From: Pseudomonas viridiflava
GTDB taxonomy: Bacteria > Pseudomonadota > Gammaproteobacteria > Pseudomonadales > Pseudomonadaceae
Assembly (NCBI RefSeq): GCF_900589395.1
Contig: NZ_UUIS01000075.1
Location: 404,883-468,882, forward strand
DNA: 64,000 nucleotides
Direction of reading: 5' to 3'
The notes beneath the pieces were generated by a model. The model saw only the letters and a list, made by a program, of their open reading frames with translations. It made no database searches and had not been told where the DNA came from. Shown here piece after piece: positions 8,240 through 16,199 of the stretch. The position numbers and the translations under genes are program-made. Position 1 is the first letter of the stretch. Every line of letters starts with the position of its first letter.

Positions 8240-8444
8240 GATGCCGATGCGTTTTCCATGCTGGGGCATCGGGCTGACGCAGGCCGTCAACGACCATACC
8301 CGCTTTCTGCACGACGGCTGCGCCCGCAACCTGCTGGAGGCGATCCTCTGGCACGGCGGCGAAGCGCAGCCTGCCCGGGAAAAGGTCCGGGCCATGCCAC
8401 GCGAAAGCCGCGAGGCCTTGCTGGATTTTCTGCAATCGCTTTAG
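8240..8444 (+). pseudogene. C-terminal remnant of a DUF1111 di-haem oxidoreductase
   Basis: About 66 codons in one frame, ending at a stop at 8444, read C-W-G-I-G-L-T-Q-A-V-N-D-H-T-R-F-L-H-D-G and then A-R-N-L-L-E-A-I-L-W-H-G-G-E-A. This is the highly conserved C-terminal block of DUF1111 (CxxCH di-haem, iron-regulated periplasmic) proteins, which are normally about 450-500 residues. Nothing upstream in any frame resembles the remaining 85 percent: that side is a REP palindrome and 150 bp of unrecognisable sequence. No start codon or ribosome site supports translation of the fragment. I read it as the 3' end of a deleted gene; the bracketing REP copies may have taken part in the deletion. Confidence 0.68.
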
Positions 8445-8492
8445 CCCGGTGCCGCCGGCCCAACACCGGCACGCCACAAATACCGGACTGTC

Positions 8493-8601
8493 GTAGGAGC
8501 GCGCTTGCCCGCGACCGAGTGCGTTAGCACTCGCAAAATCTGCGAAACGCCACAAATTTACGACTGCTAACGCAGCCGGTCGCGGGCAAGCGCGCTCCTA
8601 C
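8493..8601. repeat. Composite REP palindrome, copy 2 (inverted, one core unit)
   Basis: 109 bp. Same outer arms as copy 1, but the inner parts are in the opposite orientation: the CGAGTGCGTTAGCACTCG end comes first and the CTGC/GCAG hairpin last. The core holds a single unit (AAATCTGCGAAACGC). It lies 17 bp from the stop codon of the TonB receptor on the minus strand. Confidence 0.9.
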
Positions 8602-8618
8602 CATCAGAGCGCACAGTC

Positions 8619-10709
8619 CTAGAAATCCAGGGTCAGGCCGACGTATACCGCGCGACCATCGCCTGCCGCATGCAGTGACTGGCGCACGCCGGCGGTGTCG
8701 TCGTACCAGGCGTATTCGTAGTAGCGATCGGTGATGTTCCTGGCCTGCACATCGACACTTAGCTGCGGGGTTAACTGGTAGGTCGCGCCCAGGTTGAGCA
8801 GCGCGTAGTCGCCGAACGTGCCGGTGCTGTTGGTGCGCTCCAGGTAGTAGTCGCTCTGGCCGTTGGCCCAGGCCGACAGTTGCAGCCTGGGGGTGGCTTG
8901 CCAGGTGGTGCCGGCGGCATACAGGTGATGGGGTACGTGGTCCATTTCCTGGCCTTCGCTGGCCGGCAAGTTGGGGTTGGGCTTGAGGATTTCCGAGAAC
9001 TGCCGCGAATACGACAGCCACAGGCGGGTGTCCGTGGTGGGGTAAAGATTGACTTGCACATCCCAGCCCTTGCGCAGGGTCTGGCCGACGTTCTCGGCAT
9101 CGCCTACCGCATCGTTGAGCTTGCGCTGCACTTCGTCCGAGGCTTTCTGCTGCCAATAGGCAATACGGCCGTCGATCCAGGCGGCCGGGCGAAACTTCAG
9201 CCCGGCCTCCCAGCCGTCGTTGATCGAGGGCTTGAGGTCATCCTGCTGGCTGGCCAGGCGATAAGCAGCCGAGCCCACGCCCACCTGGTAACTGCGCCCC
9301 CAGTTGGCATACAGGCTGGCCTGCTCCCACGGCGACCAGACCACGCTGATCTTTGGTTGGCGAATCAGTCCGTAGTCGTTGACCCCGGCGTGCTCGCCAC
9401 TCAGGTCATTGCGGTAGCCGCCGTACAGCTTGTCGACGCGCAGGGCCGGGATGATCTTCAGCGACTCGACCGGCTCGATGACCGCCTGCACATAGGCGCC
9501 GTAGACATTCAGGTCGAAGGTCTGGTCGCGGGTCTGCGCCGTGCGGCTGCGCAACAGCGTGCGATAGCGCAGGCTCTGGTTTTCCTGGCGCTGCACCTCG
9601 GCGCCGCCTTCCAGGGCAAACCCGTGCAGGAAGTCGACCTGCGGGCGCCAGGTCAGGCTGCTCAGGGCGCCATACTGGGTTTCGTCGCTGTAGCGTTCCT
9701 GTTGTGCCGAGGTGCGCCAGTACTGGGTCCAGCGCCGATCCTCGAAAGTGTTGACGTACGCCTTGCCGGCCCAGCTCAGGTCGTCGCTGAGGCTGGCGTC
9801 CAGGTGCAGGCTGAGCTGGTTCATTTCGCGCTCACCGGTGTCAGTGGCGTTGTTGGCGTAGGACTGGCGCGGCCGGTCGTGGCTGTCGCGGCGGCTCAGG
9901 TAACCGGCTTCGTCGGCATCGACCGTGTAGTGCCGGGCAATCAACCCGGCGCGCCATGATGCGTCGTCGGCGGTGTAGAACCACTTGCCGGCAACGCTCA
10001 GGCGCTCGGCGTCGGCATGCTGGCGGTAGCCTTCGCTGCCCTGGTAGCTCAGGGCGTAGTTCTGGCTCCAGTTGCCTGATTCCAGGCCTTTGACCAGTTG
10101 CACCTCGCGGGTGTCGAAGCTGCCGTAGCGCAATCGCAACGTGCCGCCGTTGCCGCCCTGGCGCGTGTTGATCGTGGCGTTGCCGGCGATGTTATGCAGC
10201 CCATAGCGTGGGTCGTTGGTGCCGCGTACCACCTCGATGCTGTCGATTTCCAGCGGGAACACCATGTCGATGAACGGCATGTTGCCGTCGTTGGTGTTGC
10301 TCGGGATGCCGTCGATCAGCAGCTTGACGGCATTGACCTCGCCCTCGCCGTTGAACCCGCGAAACGACAGCTTGCCCGAGGTGGTGCCCTGGTTGAATTG
10401 GGTGAGCATTACCCCCGGCACCCGGTTGAACAACTCCCAACTGTATTGCACCGGCTGCTGTTGCAGCAGGTCGGCGCCGACCACATCCACCGAACTGAGA
10501 ATGTTGCGGCTGGCCAGCGGTCCGCTCGGGTCGCCGCTGACGGTCACGGCGCCGAGGGCGACGACCGAGCCTTCGCGGGCCAGGGTTTCAGCCAGGGCCT
10601 GGCTGAGCGGCGTCAGCATGAACAGACAGCCCAAAACCGCAGGCCCGGCTGAAACGCTGATCGATGGCCAGTGGCGGCCTGGCTGCGGGGTGTGAATGTG
10701 CTTATGCAT
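8619..10709 (-). CDS. TonB-dependent outer-membrane receptor 1
   Basis: 696 residues from ATG 10709, preceded by AAGGAAT; an upstream frame extension to 10796 has no such site. The N-terminus has a long signal sequence ending S-Q-A-L-A. The plug domain is about residues 60-165, with R-F-G-like V-L-L-I-D-G-I-P, I-E-V-V-R-G-T-N-D-P and A-G-N-A-T-I-N-T. The barrel follows and ends in a terminal phenylalanine (V-G-L-T-L-D-F), the usual outer-membrane insertion signal. It imports a siderophore, metal chelate or cofactor using TonB energy; the ligand cannot be told. Second of two tandem receptors, downstream of DUF2946 genes. No clear Fur box was seen in the 131 bp upstream. Confidence 0.85.
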   Translation of the reverse strand: MHKHIHTPQPGRHWPSISVSAGPAVLGCLFMLTPLSQALAETLAREGSVVALGAVTVSGDPSGPLASRNILSSVDVVGADLLQQQPVQYSWELFNRVPGVMLTQFNQGTTSGKLSFRGFNGEGEVNAVKLLIDGIPSNTNDGNMPFIDMVFPLEIDSIEVVRGTNDPRYGLHNIAGNATINTRQGGNGGTLRLRYGSFDTREVQLVKGLESGNWSQNYALSYQGSEGYRQHADAERLSVAGKWFYTADDASWRAGLIARHYTVDADEAGYLSRRDSHDRPRQSYANNATDTGEREMNQLSLHLDASLSDDLSWAGKAYVNTFEDRRWTQYWRTSAQQERYSDETQYGALSSLTWRPQVDFLHGFALEGGAEVQRQENQSLRYRTLLRSRTAQTRDQTFDLNVYGAYVQAVIEPVESLKIIPALRVDKLYGGYRNDLSGEHAGVNDYGLIRQPKISVVWSPWEQASLYANWGRSYQVGVGSAAYRLASQQDDLKPSINDGWEAGLKFRPAAWIDGRIAYWQQKASDEVQRKLNDAVGDAENVGQTLRKGWDVQVNLYPTTDTRLWLSYSRQFSEILKPNPNLPASEGQEMDHVPHHLYAAGTTWQATPRLQLSAWANGQSDYYLERTNSTGTFGDYALLNLGATYQLTPQLSVDVQARNITDRYYEYAWYDDTAGVRQSLHAAGDGRAVYVGLTLDF

Positions 10710-10840
10710 AACCAATTCCTTGGAAAAGCCTGCGTTGCACGCACGGCCAGGCGGGCCGCACGTCAACGCCATTAATGTGTTCAGGTCACAGGGCAAGGCA
10801 CGCCGTCAGGCGCAGCCTTGAACCGGTCAGTTCGAGAGGC

Positions 10841-13000
10841 TCAGAAACGCAGGTCCATAGACAGGTCCAGGCTGCGCGGCTCGCCCATGTAGTACTGGCT
10901 GGCGTAGGCCTGCCTGGCGTACAGCTCATCGGTCAGGTTGCGTACCCGCGCAGTGATGGCGGTGTGTGCGTTGAGCCGGTAACGTGCAAAGGCGCCCCAG
11001 AGGGTGTACGACGGCGCCTTGAGGGTGTTGGCGTTGTCGGCGTAGACCGAGGCCACGTAGCGCCCGTCGGCGCCCACTTGCCAGTCATCTGCCAGGCGGT
11101 AGGTCAGCCAGAGGTTGGCCACGCTGTCGGGCACATTGGTCGGGGTATTGCCCTTGCGCGACACGGACACCCCGTCCACGGCCTCGTTGAACCGGTCGTA
11201 TTGCGCATCGACCCAGGTGTAGTTGGCTTCGGCCAGCAGGCGTGGCGTCACTTGCAGCTTGCCGGCCAGTTCGATGCCCTGTGAGGTCTGTTGCCCGGCC
11301 TGCACGGTCAGGTTGGGATTGACCGAGTCACGCACGGCAAAGTCGCGCCGCACGATCTGGTACAACGCTGCCGTGGCCGAGGCCCGGCCATCAAGAAAGT
11401 CGACCTTGCTGCCGATTTCCCACTGCTCGCCCTTGGACAGGTCGAACAGGCCGACATTGGAATACGTGGCCGAGGCCAGCGACCCGGCCGGCAGATCGGC
11501 ACTGGTGCTGTATTGCACGTAGGCATTGGCGCTTGGGCTGAAGGCATACAGCAGCCCGACCCGGCCGCTGAGCGGCTCCCAGCGGCGCTCGAACCAGGCC
11601 GGGCTGGTGGCCGAGACCGTGCCGTAATTGCTCACTTCCATGTCCAGGTGGTCGTACCGCAAGCCGGTGAGCAAGGCCAGGCGCTCGGTCAGTTCCAGGC
11701 GGTTTTCAATGAACAGCGCCTGAGTGGTGATTTCGTGCCTGCGCTGTTTTTTCAGGCCATTGCCCATTCCCGGCAGGTCGTGGAAACGCCCCGCATCGAA
11801 ATGATCCGGGTCCACGGTGTCGGACGTCGACCCGTTGGTGGGGTACAGGTCCTGGCGCATGACCGAGTAATCGAGCCCCACCGCCCACTGGCTGCGCCGT
11901 CCGAACAGAGCCTGCTCGTGCTGCACTTCCAGGCGATTGCCCAAGACGGTCTGTGCATGCCGTTGCAAATAGGCGCCGGAACGGATCACCTGTGAATTGT
12001 CGGCGTTGTAGCGGTAGTTCTCCAGATTGCGGTAATCACGCTGGGCGTCGTAGTGGTACAGGGTGTTTTGCAGGCGCGTGTCAGCCGCCAGTTGATAGTC
12101 GATGATCGAGCGCAACCAGCGCACGCGCTGCTCGTAGCGCCCGTCGTCGACGTTGTAGTTTTCAAACCGGCGCGACCTGTCGATTTTCATCGTGCTGCCG
12201 ACCGGGTTGAGGATCGGCGAGCCCCAGTAGGGGTTGTCTTCCTGGTCTTCCAGGTACTCCAGCGCCAGGGTGTGACTGAGGTCCGGGGTCAGGTCGCTGA
12301 GCAACGAGGCCGCGAAACTGTCGGTTTGCCGGGTATTGCGGTCGATGTAGCCATTGTCGCGGCCGCGGCTGAAATCCATGCGCAGGAAATGCCGGGGCTC
12401 GGTCGCAGGATCGCCCAGCGCCTGATTGAAGCCTGCGGCTATTTCCGAATCATCGAAACGGCCATAGCGCACGCGCCCTTCAAGCGGCTGCGTCTCACGA
12501 CCGGCCAGCTTGCTGATCGTGTTGATCGACCCGCCGACAGCACCTGCGCCGTACAGGAAGCTCGAAGGTCCGCCGATCAACTCGACCCGGTCGACCAGCC
12601 AGGCGTCGATCGGGCGCGTGGCGCTGCTGTAGCCCAGGTTGATGCCGTTATACAACTGGGTGATCTGGCTCTGGGTAAAGCCGCGGTAGGACACGAAGCC
12701 GCCGTAGCCGGGGTTGGCCGAGGCGTTGATCCCGGTCATGGCATTGATCACCTCGTGGGTGTCCCGGGCGCCACGCGCCTCGATCACGGCGCGGTCGACC
12801 ACGCTTACCGACGCCGGTGTTTCACGCACGTTCAGGCCCAGGCGCGAGCCGGTCTTTACGGGTTGATCCAGGCTTAGGCCCGAAGGTTGCTCTTGGGTAG
12901 CTTCAATGCTCAGGGGGTCGAGCTGCAGCGCTGCCTCCTGCGCCCACGCGACATTGCAGGCGCCCACCAGCAGCACCGTAGCGGCGTTTCTTTTTTTCAT
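10841..13000 (-). CDS. TonB-dependent siderophore-type receptor 2
   Basis: 719 residues from ATG 13000 (an alternative TTG lies two codons upstream). Signal peptide 1-22 ends V-A-W-A-Q. The plug has V-R-E-T-P-A-S-V-S-V-V, typical of the ferric-siderophore (FhuE/FpvA-like) class, then V-D-R-V-E-L-I-G-G-P-S-S-F-L-Y-G and G-G-S-I-N. The barrel ends S-L-D-L-S-M-D-L-R-F with a terminal phenylalanine. Unlike FpvA there is no long N-terminal signalling extension, and no FecI/FecR pair lies nearby, so surface signalling is unlikely. Sits between DUF2946 protein A and receptor 1 on the same strand, so the two receptors are probably expressed together. Confidence 0.87.
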   Translation of the reverse strand: MKKRNAATVLLVGACNVAWAQEAALQLDPLSIEATQEQPSGLSLDQPVKTGSRLGLNVRETPASVSVVDRAVIEARGARDTHEVINAMTGINASANPGYGGFVSYRGFTQSQITQLYNGINLGYSSATRPIDAWLVDRVELIGGPSSFLYGAGAVGGSINTISKLAGRETQPLEGRVRYGRFDDSEIAAGFNQALGDPATEPRHFLRMDFSRGRDNGYIDRNTRQTDSFAASLLSDLTPDLSHTLALEYLEDQEDNPYWGSPILNPVGSTMKIDRSRRFENYNVDDGRYEQRVRWLRSIIDYQLAADTRLQNTLYHYDAQRDYRNLENYRYNADNSQVIRSGAYLQRHAQTVLGNRLEVQHEQALFGRRSQWAVGLDYSVMRQDLYPTNGSTSDTVDPDHFDAGRFHDLPGMGNGLKKQRRHEITTQALFIENRLELTERLALLTGLRYDHLDMEVSNYGTVSATSPAWFERRWEPLSGRVGLLYAFSPSANAYVQYSTSADLPAGSLASATYSNVGLFDLSKGEQWEIGSKVDFLDGRASATAALYQIVRRDFAVRDSVNPNLTVQAGQQTSQGIELAGKLQVTPRLLAEANYTWVDAQYDRFNEAVDGVSVSRKGNTPTNVPDSVANLWLTYRLADDWQVGADGRYVASVYADNANTLKAPSYTLWGAFARYRLNAHTAITARVRNLTDELYARQAYASQYYMGEPRSLDLSMDLRF

Positions 13001-13067
13001 GAACAACGACTTCCACGCAGAAAATGTGACGCTGTTTCCGGCTGCGACACAGCGCAGGCTGACGGAA

Positions 13068-13478
13068 TCAGACGGTTGGGGTCACGGCGGGAATGAGCAC
13101 CGGTGGCGCGCGGGGGTTGAGTGAGGGCCACAGGTCACGCGGTGGCGGCTGAGCCCAGCTGCGCACGACAATCGGTGCGTTCGCGCCCACAAAAACCGCA
13201 TGCAATCCCCAACCCAGTGAGTTCAGGGTCAGGGCCATGCCGGCGCTCGAACACAGCGGGCAGCCCAGTTGTGCCGCGACCTTCTGCAGGTGGTCGGCGT
13301 CACCGCCCTGCCCCAGGCCGGTGCCGCTGTCCATGGTGCAGTAACCGCCGTCGAGCCCGCTCAGCGCCAGCCCCGCCATTTGCCCATGGTGCAGGCTGTA
13401 GGCGAACAGGCTGAACAGGACGCTGGCGTAGAGCACCCATGCAATCAGTGAGCGGTCGGCCCGGGGCATGTTCATCAT
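13068..13478 (-). CDS. DUF2946-family membrane protein A
   Basis: About 136 residues. Start uncertain: ATG 13478 or 13475 (M-M-N-M-P-R) follows the previous gene by about 11 bp; a longer reading overlaps that gene. The first helix (A-W-V-L-Y-A-S-V-L-F-S-L-F) is followed by S-L-H-H-G-Q, then G-Y-C-T-M-D and C-P-L-C, a His/Cys pattern suited to metal binding, then a second hydrophobic segment and a proline-rich tail. DUF2946 proteins are inner-membrane or periplasmic proteins of unknown function that, from memory, occur beside copper-related TonB receptors in Pseudomonas. Directly precedes the two receptors, supporting a metal-handling role. A paralogue lies at 14182-14562. Confidence 0.72.
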   Translation of the reverse strand: MMNMPRADRSLIAWVLYASVLFSLFAYSLHHGQMAGLALSGLDGGYCTMDSGTGLGQGGDADHLQKVAAQLGCPLCSSAGMALTLNSLGWGLHAVFVGANAPIVVRSWAQPPPRDLWPSLNPRAPPVLIPAVTPTV

Positions 13479-13489
13479 CGGTTCGTGGC

Positions 13490-14059
13490 TCAGCCCGGTA
13501 CCGGCAACCAGCGCCGGAAACCGCCCTGGCCCTTGCCGCTGAGCGGGCTCCAGGAGAATGTCCAGGGCGGCGGCGGCAGGTTTTCGTGCGGCCAGGCCAT
13601 GGCCGGTTGCAGCCCCGGCTTCCATTCCACCACCACCTCGGCCATGGGTTGCCAGGCCAGCAAGAGGCCACGGGCCTGGGAGACATCGGCGGCGACCCAC
13701 AGCGCTGCGGCCGCCACCATGAAGGCCTCGACATGCTCCTCGGTGACCCGCGCCTTGTAGGGCGAACCCAGTAACCAGCGGCAGACGCTGATGTAATAGG
13801 TCCAGTCCAGGGCCGGGTGATGACGATAGGCCCAGGTCATGAAGCGGCGAAACAGTTCAAGCCCCTCCGGCGGGTCGAGCTTGAGCAAGCCAGGGCAGAC
13901 GTCGAACAGGGTGTGCCAGTAAGGCAACAGACGCGCATCCAGATTGACGAAACTGCGGGCATTGCAGGGGTAGTCGGGAAACGGCAGCCGGGCATCGGCC
14001 TTGTGCACCGGACGCGCAAGGGTTTCCAGCAAGGCCGGCCCCGTCGGGGTACGAGACAT
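13490..14059 (-). CDS. Unknown 189-residue protein between two DUF2946 genes
   Basis: I do not recognise the family. ATG 14059 has a strong GAGGAGC site. The protein is soluble-looking, rich in tryptophan and proline, with phrases such as L-D-A-R-L-L-P-Y-W-H-T-L-F-D-V-C-P-G-L and M-T-W-A-Y-R-H-H-P-A-L-D-W-T-Y-Y, and a hydrophobic patch near A-F-M-V-A-A-A-A-L-W-V-A-A. No signal peptide is evident. The C-terminal 40 residues are proline- and tryptophan-rich (L-P-P-P-P-W-T-F-S-W). It is flanked on both sides by DUF2946 paralogues and followed by two TonB receptors, all on one strand. A role in processing or trafficking the imported metal is possible but unsupported by any motif. Confidence 0.6.
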   Translation of the reverse strand: MSRTPTGPALLETLARPVHKADARLPFPDYPCNARSFVNLDARLLPYWHTLFDVCPGLLKLDPPEGLELFRRFMTWAYRHHPALDWTYYISVCRWLLGSPYKARVTEEHVEAFMVAAAALWVAADVSQARGLLLAWQPMAEVVVEWKPGLQPAMAWPHENLPPPPWTFSWSPLSGKGQGGFRRWLPVPG

Positions 14060-14181
14060 GGTGTGCTCCTCAATTCAGATAGCCTGCGGCAGGCCCGTGC
14101 CGCCTGTGCAGGGCGACCCGGGATTACCGTCAGCGTTCGCCGGCAGGCAAAGGCCTGCCCAACGCTAAAGCGCAAGCCGTA

Positions 14182-14562
14182 TCAGAAAGGAGAAGCGCGA
14201 GGGTTGGCCGAAGGCCAGCAATAGCGAGGGGGGGCCTGGCTGTGCACCTCACGGGCCATGGACCGGTGGTTGGCGCGTCCCAGCAGCCAGGCAACACCCA
14301 TGAGAAAAACCAGAACGGCCAGGCTCGCCGAGCCCATCGGGCAGGTGAACAGGTTGCTCCAGTCGGCGGCGGTCAAGGCGCCATCCTGTTGGTCGCGCAA
14401 GGCCGACGTGTTACTGCCCAGGCTGCAATAGCTGCCACCGATGCCGTTGAGGGCCATGCCCAAGGCCTGCCCATGACCTATGCCGCACGACAGCACATTG
14501 AACAGCACGCAAAAATACAGTGCCATTACGATGGAGGTGCGGTGGGTAGGTGATTTTTTCAT
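14182..14562 (-). CDS. DUF2946-family membrane protein B
   Basis: 126 residues from ATG 14562 (GTG 14580 is possible). Layout as in protein A: first helix V-M-A-L-Y-F-C-V-L-F-N-V-L, then S-C-G-I-G-H-G-Q, G-G-S-Y-C-S-L-G-S, T-C-P-M-G-S-A, a second helix and a proline-rich tail ending W-P-S-A-N-P-R-A-S. Compared with A, the H-H-G-Q motif has become G-H-G-Q and the C-P-L-C pair C-P-M-G, so some candidate ligands are lost or moved. First gene of the block that runs through the unknown protein, DUF2946 A and two TonB receptors. The two copies are diverged duplicates. Confidence 0.72.
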   Translation of the reverse strand: MKKSPTHRTSIVMALYFCVLFNVLSCGIGHGQALGMALNGIGGSYCSLGSNTSALRDQQDGALTAADWSNLFTCPMGSASLAVLVFLMGVAWLLGRANHRSMAREVHSQAPPRYCWPSANPRASPF

Positions 14563-14844
14563 GGGCGGCGACTTTAGCACCTAAAGCAGCCCGCTTGAAG
14601 GGAGGCGCCCCGCCCGCCCGGCCTGCGACAGGCCGCCACACCTGTTGCCCGGCGAGCCCTGTGCAAGGCCTGCCTGCACCGGTGTGGACAGATTGTCGCA
14701 GTGCGTCAGCACGCTGGTGGCCTTTACCGTGGCGCGGCCTGCTTAAAGCCCTATGATCATGCGAGATGGACTCAATAGCCTAAAGCCCCCAGGGCCTTTT
14801 TCAGTTCGTCGCCCATCCGACCCGACCCCGTGGAGGAACACCCC

Positions 14845-15729
14845 GTGAGCCTGAGCGCCAGCCTGATGGCCCCGTTGAGCAAACAGCACCAGCTGATGCT
14901 GCTGACGGCGCTTGCCATGATCGCATTTGCAGCCAATTCGTTACTGTGTCGCGTGGCCCTGCGCGGCGAGGCCATCGACCCGGTGGCCTTTACCCTTGTT
15001 CGCCTGATGAGTGGGGCAATGGCGTTGTGGTTGATTTCAAGGCTGCGCACGAAAACCTGCACGACCCACGGCAACTGGAAAGGTGCTTTATCACTGTTTG
15101 CCTATGCGTTGGGGTTTGCCTACGCCTACGTGCAGCTCGACACCGGCACCGGCGCGCTGCTGTTGTTTGGCGCCGTGCAGATGACGATCGTCGGCTACGG
15201 GCTGTGGCGGGGCGAGCGCCTGTCGGCCCCCGCCGTGGCCGGATTGCTGATCGCGTTTGCCGGCCTGGTCGCACTGCTGCTACCAGGCAGCAGCGCCCCG
15301 CCGCTCATCAGTTCAATGATCATGATCATTGCCGGGCTGGCCTGGGGCATTTATTCGATCCTGGGCAAGGGCGCGTCCAACCCGCTGGCCTTGACCACAG
15401 GCAACTTCATGCTGGCCATCCCCGCCATTGTGCTTGTTGCACTGCTGCAGGCCGATGAGATGCACATGACACTGGGTGGATTTATCGCAGCCCTGGCCTC
15501 CGGCACGGTGGCCTCCGGCCTGGGGTACGCCATCTGGTACACAGTGATGCCCAGGCTCGGTTCATTCCAGGCCGCCTCGGTGCAGCTCAGTGTCCCGGTA
15601 CTGGCGTCTGTCGGCGGCGTGATATTGCTCGGTGAAAGCCTGTCGCTGCGCCTGGTGCTGGCGTCGTGCGCGGTGATTGCGGGGATTACTCTGGTGCTGC
15701 TGGCGAAGGCCCGCCGGCCTGGGTGCTGA
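14845..15729 (+). CDS. EamA-family (DMT) permease
   Basis: 294 residues from GTG 14845, which has GGAGG at 14832-14836 with ideal spacing; the in-frame GTG at 14830 overlaps that ribosome site. Ten hydrophobic segments in two EamA repeats are visible (F-A-A-N-S-L-L-C-R-V-A-L in the first, L-A-W-G-I-Y-S-I-L-G-K-G in the second). Predicted inner-membrane exporter of an amino acid or other metabolite. Its last 44 bp overlap the 3' end of the convergent monooxygenase-like gene. The 264 bp upstream show only a weak GC hairpin with a T run at 14782-14801. Confidence 0.84.
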   Translation: MSLSASLMAPLSKQHQLMLLTALAMIAFAANSLLCRVALRGEAIDPVAFTLVRLMSGAMALWLISRLRTKTCTTHGNWKGALSLFAYALGFAYAYVQLDTGTGALLLFGAVQMTIVGYGLWRGERLSAPAVAGLLIAFAGLVALLLPGSSAPPLISSMIMIIAGLAWGIYSILGKGASNPLALTTGNFMLAIPAIVLVALLQADEMHMTLGGFIAALASGTVASGLGYAIWYTVMPRLGSFQAASVQLSVPVLASVGGVILLGESLSLRLVLASCAVIAGITLVLLAKARRPGC

Positions 15730-16096
15730 GCTGCACAGGCTCGGTTTCGATCAGCACCCGTGAGGTGATCATAGACCGGGTCGTGGCGGCATACTTTTGA
15801 AAGTGTGGTGAGGCGATATGGCGCTTGTACGCGGCCTCATCGGCATAGATTTCGAAGAAGTGCAGCCGGTTAGGATGGTCTTTTTCGGCCACTGAATAGA
15901 TCGCCAGCACCCCTGGCTCAAGCCGTACGGAGTCAGCCATTTCTTCTTTTACGGCCATGTGATAGGCCGCCAGTTGAGCAGGATCGATGACCAGTTGGGC
16001 AATGCGCACGACTTTTTCTGCGGGTTCGGCAGCCACTGCAAGTGCTGCGTAGAACACACACAGGGCCATGGCCGTACGCTGGATTGAGGTGCGCAT
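15686..16096 (-). CDS. Exported antibiotic-biosynthesis-monooxygenase (ABM) domain protein
   Basis: 136 residues from ATG 16096. A signal peptide (about 1-22, ending A-L-A-V-A-A) is followed by a ferredoxin-like ABM domain: R-I-A-Q-L-V-I-D-P-A, then L-E-P-G-V-L-A-I-Y-S-V and L-H-F-F-E-I-Y-A-D-E-A-A-Y-K-R-H. This last phrase is the family hallmark. Members include YgiN-type quinol monooxygenases; an exported form points to the periplasm. Longer in-frame starts upstream lack ribosome sites and would spoil the signal peptide. Convergent with the EamA gene, overlapping its 3' end by 44 bp. Substrate unknown. Confidence 0.78.
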   Translation of the reverse strand: MRTSIQRTAMALCVFYAALAVAAEPAEKVVRIAQLVIDPAQLAAYHMAVKEEMADSVRLEPGVLAIYSVAEKDHPNRLHFFEIYADEAAYKRHIASPHFQKYAATTRSMITSRVLIETEPVQLSTQAGGPSPAAPE

Positions 16097-16199
16097 AGGT
16101 CGTGTCTCGCTTGAGGGTTCTGAAGACTGGCATGCTACAGCACAGACACGCCCCTGCGGCTCGTGCTGGCTCAGCATCATGTGTCGTGCGGCTTGCAGT

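Noticed and set aside
10710..10840. Fur box upstream of TonB receptor 1 (and in the gaps before receptor 2 and DUF2946 B)
   Set aside because: No GATAATGATAATCATTATC-like sequence was found by eye in any of the three gaps.
14782..14801. Terminator AAAGCCCCCAGGGCCTTTTT before the EamA gene
   Set aside because: Stem has a mismatch and there is no plus-strand gene upstream to terminate; could be an attenuator, too weak to list.
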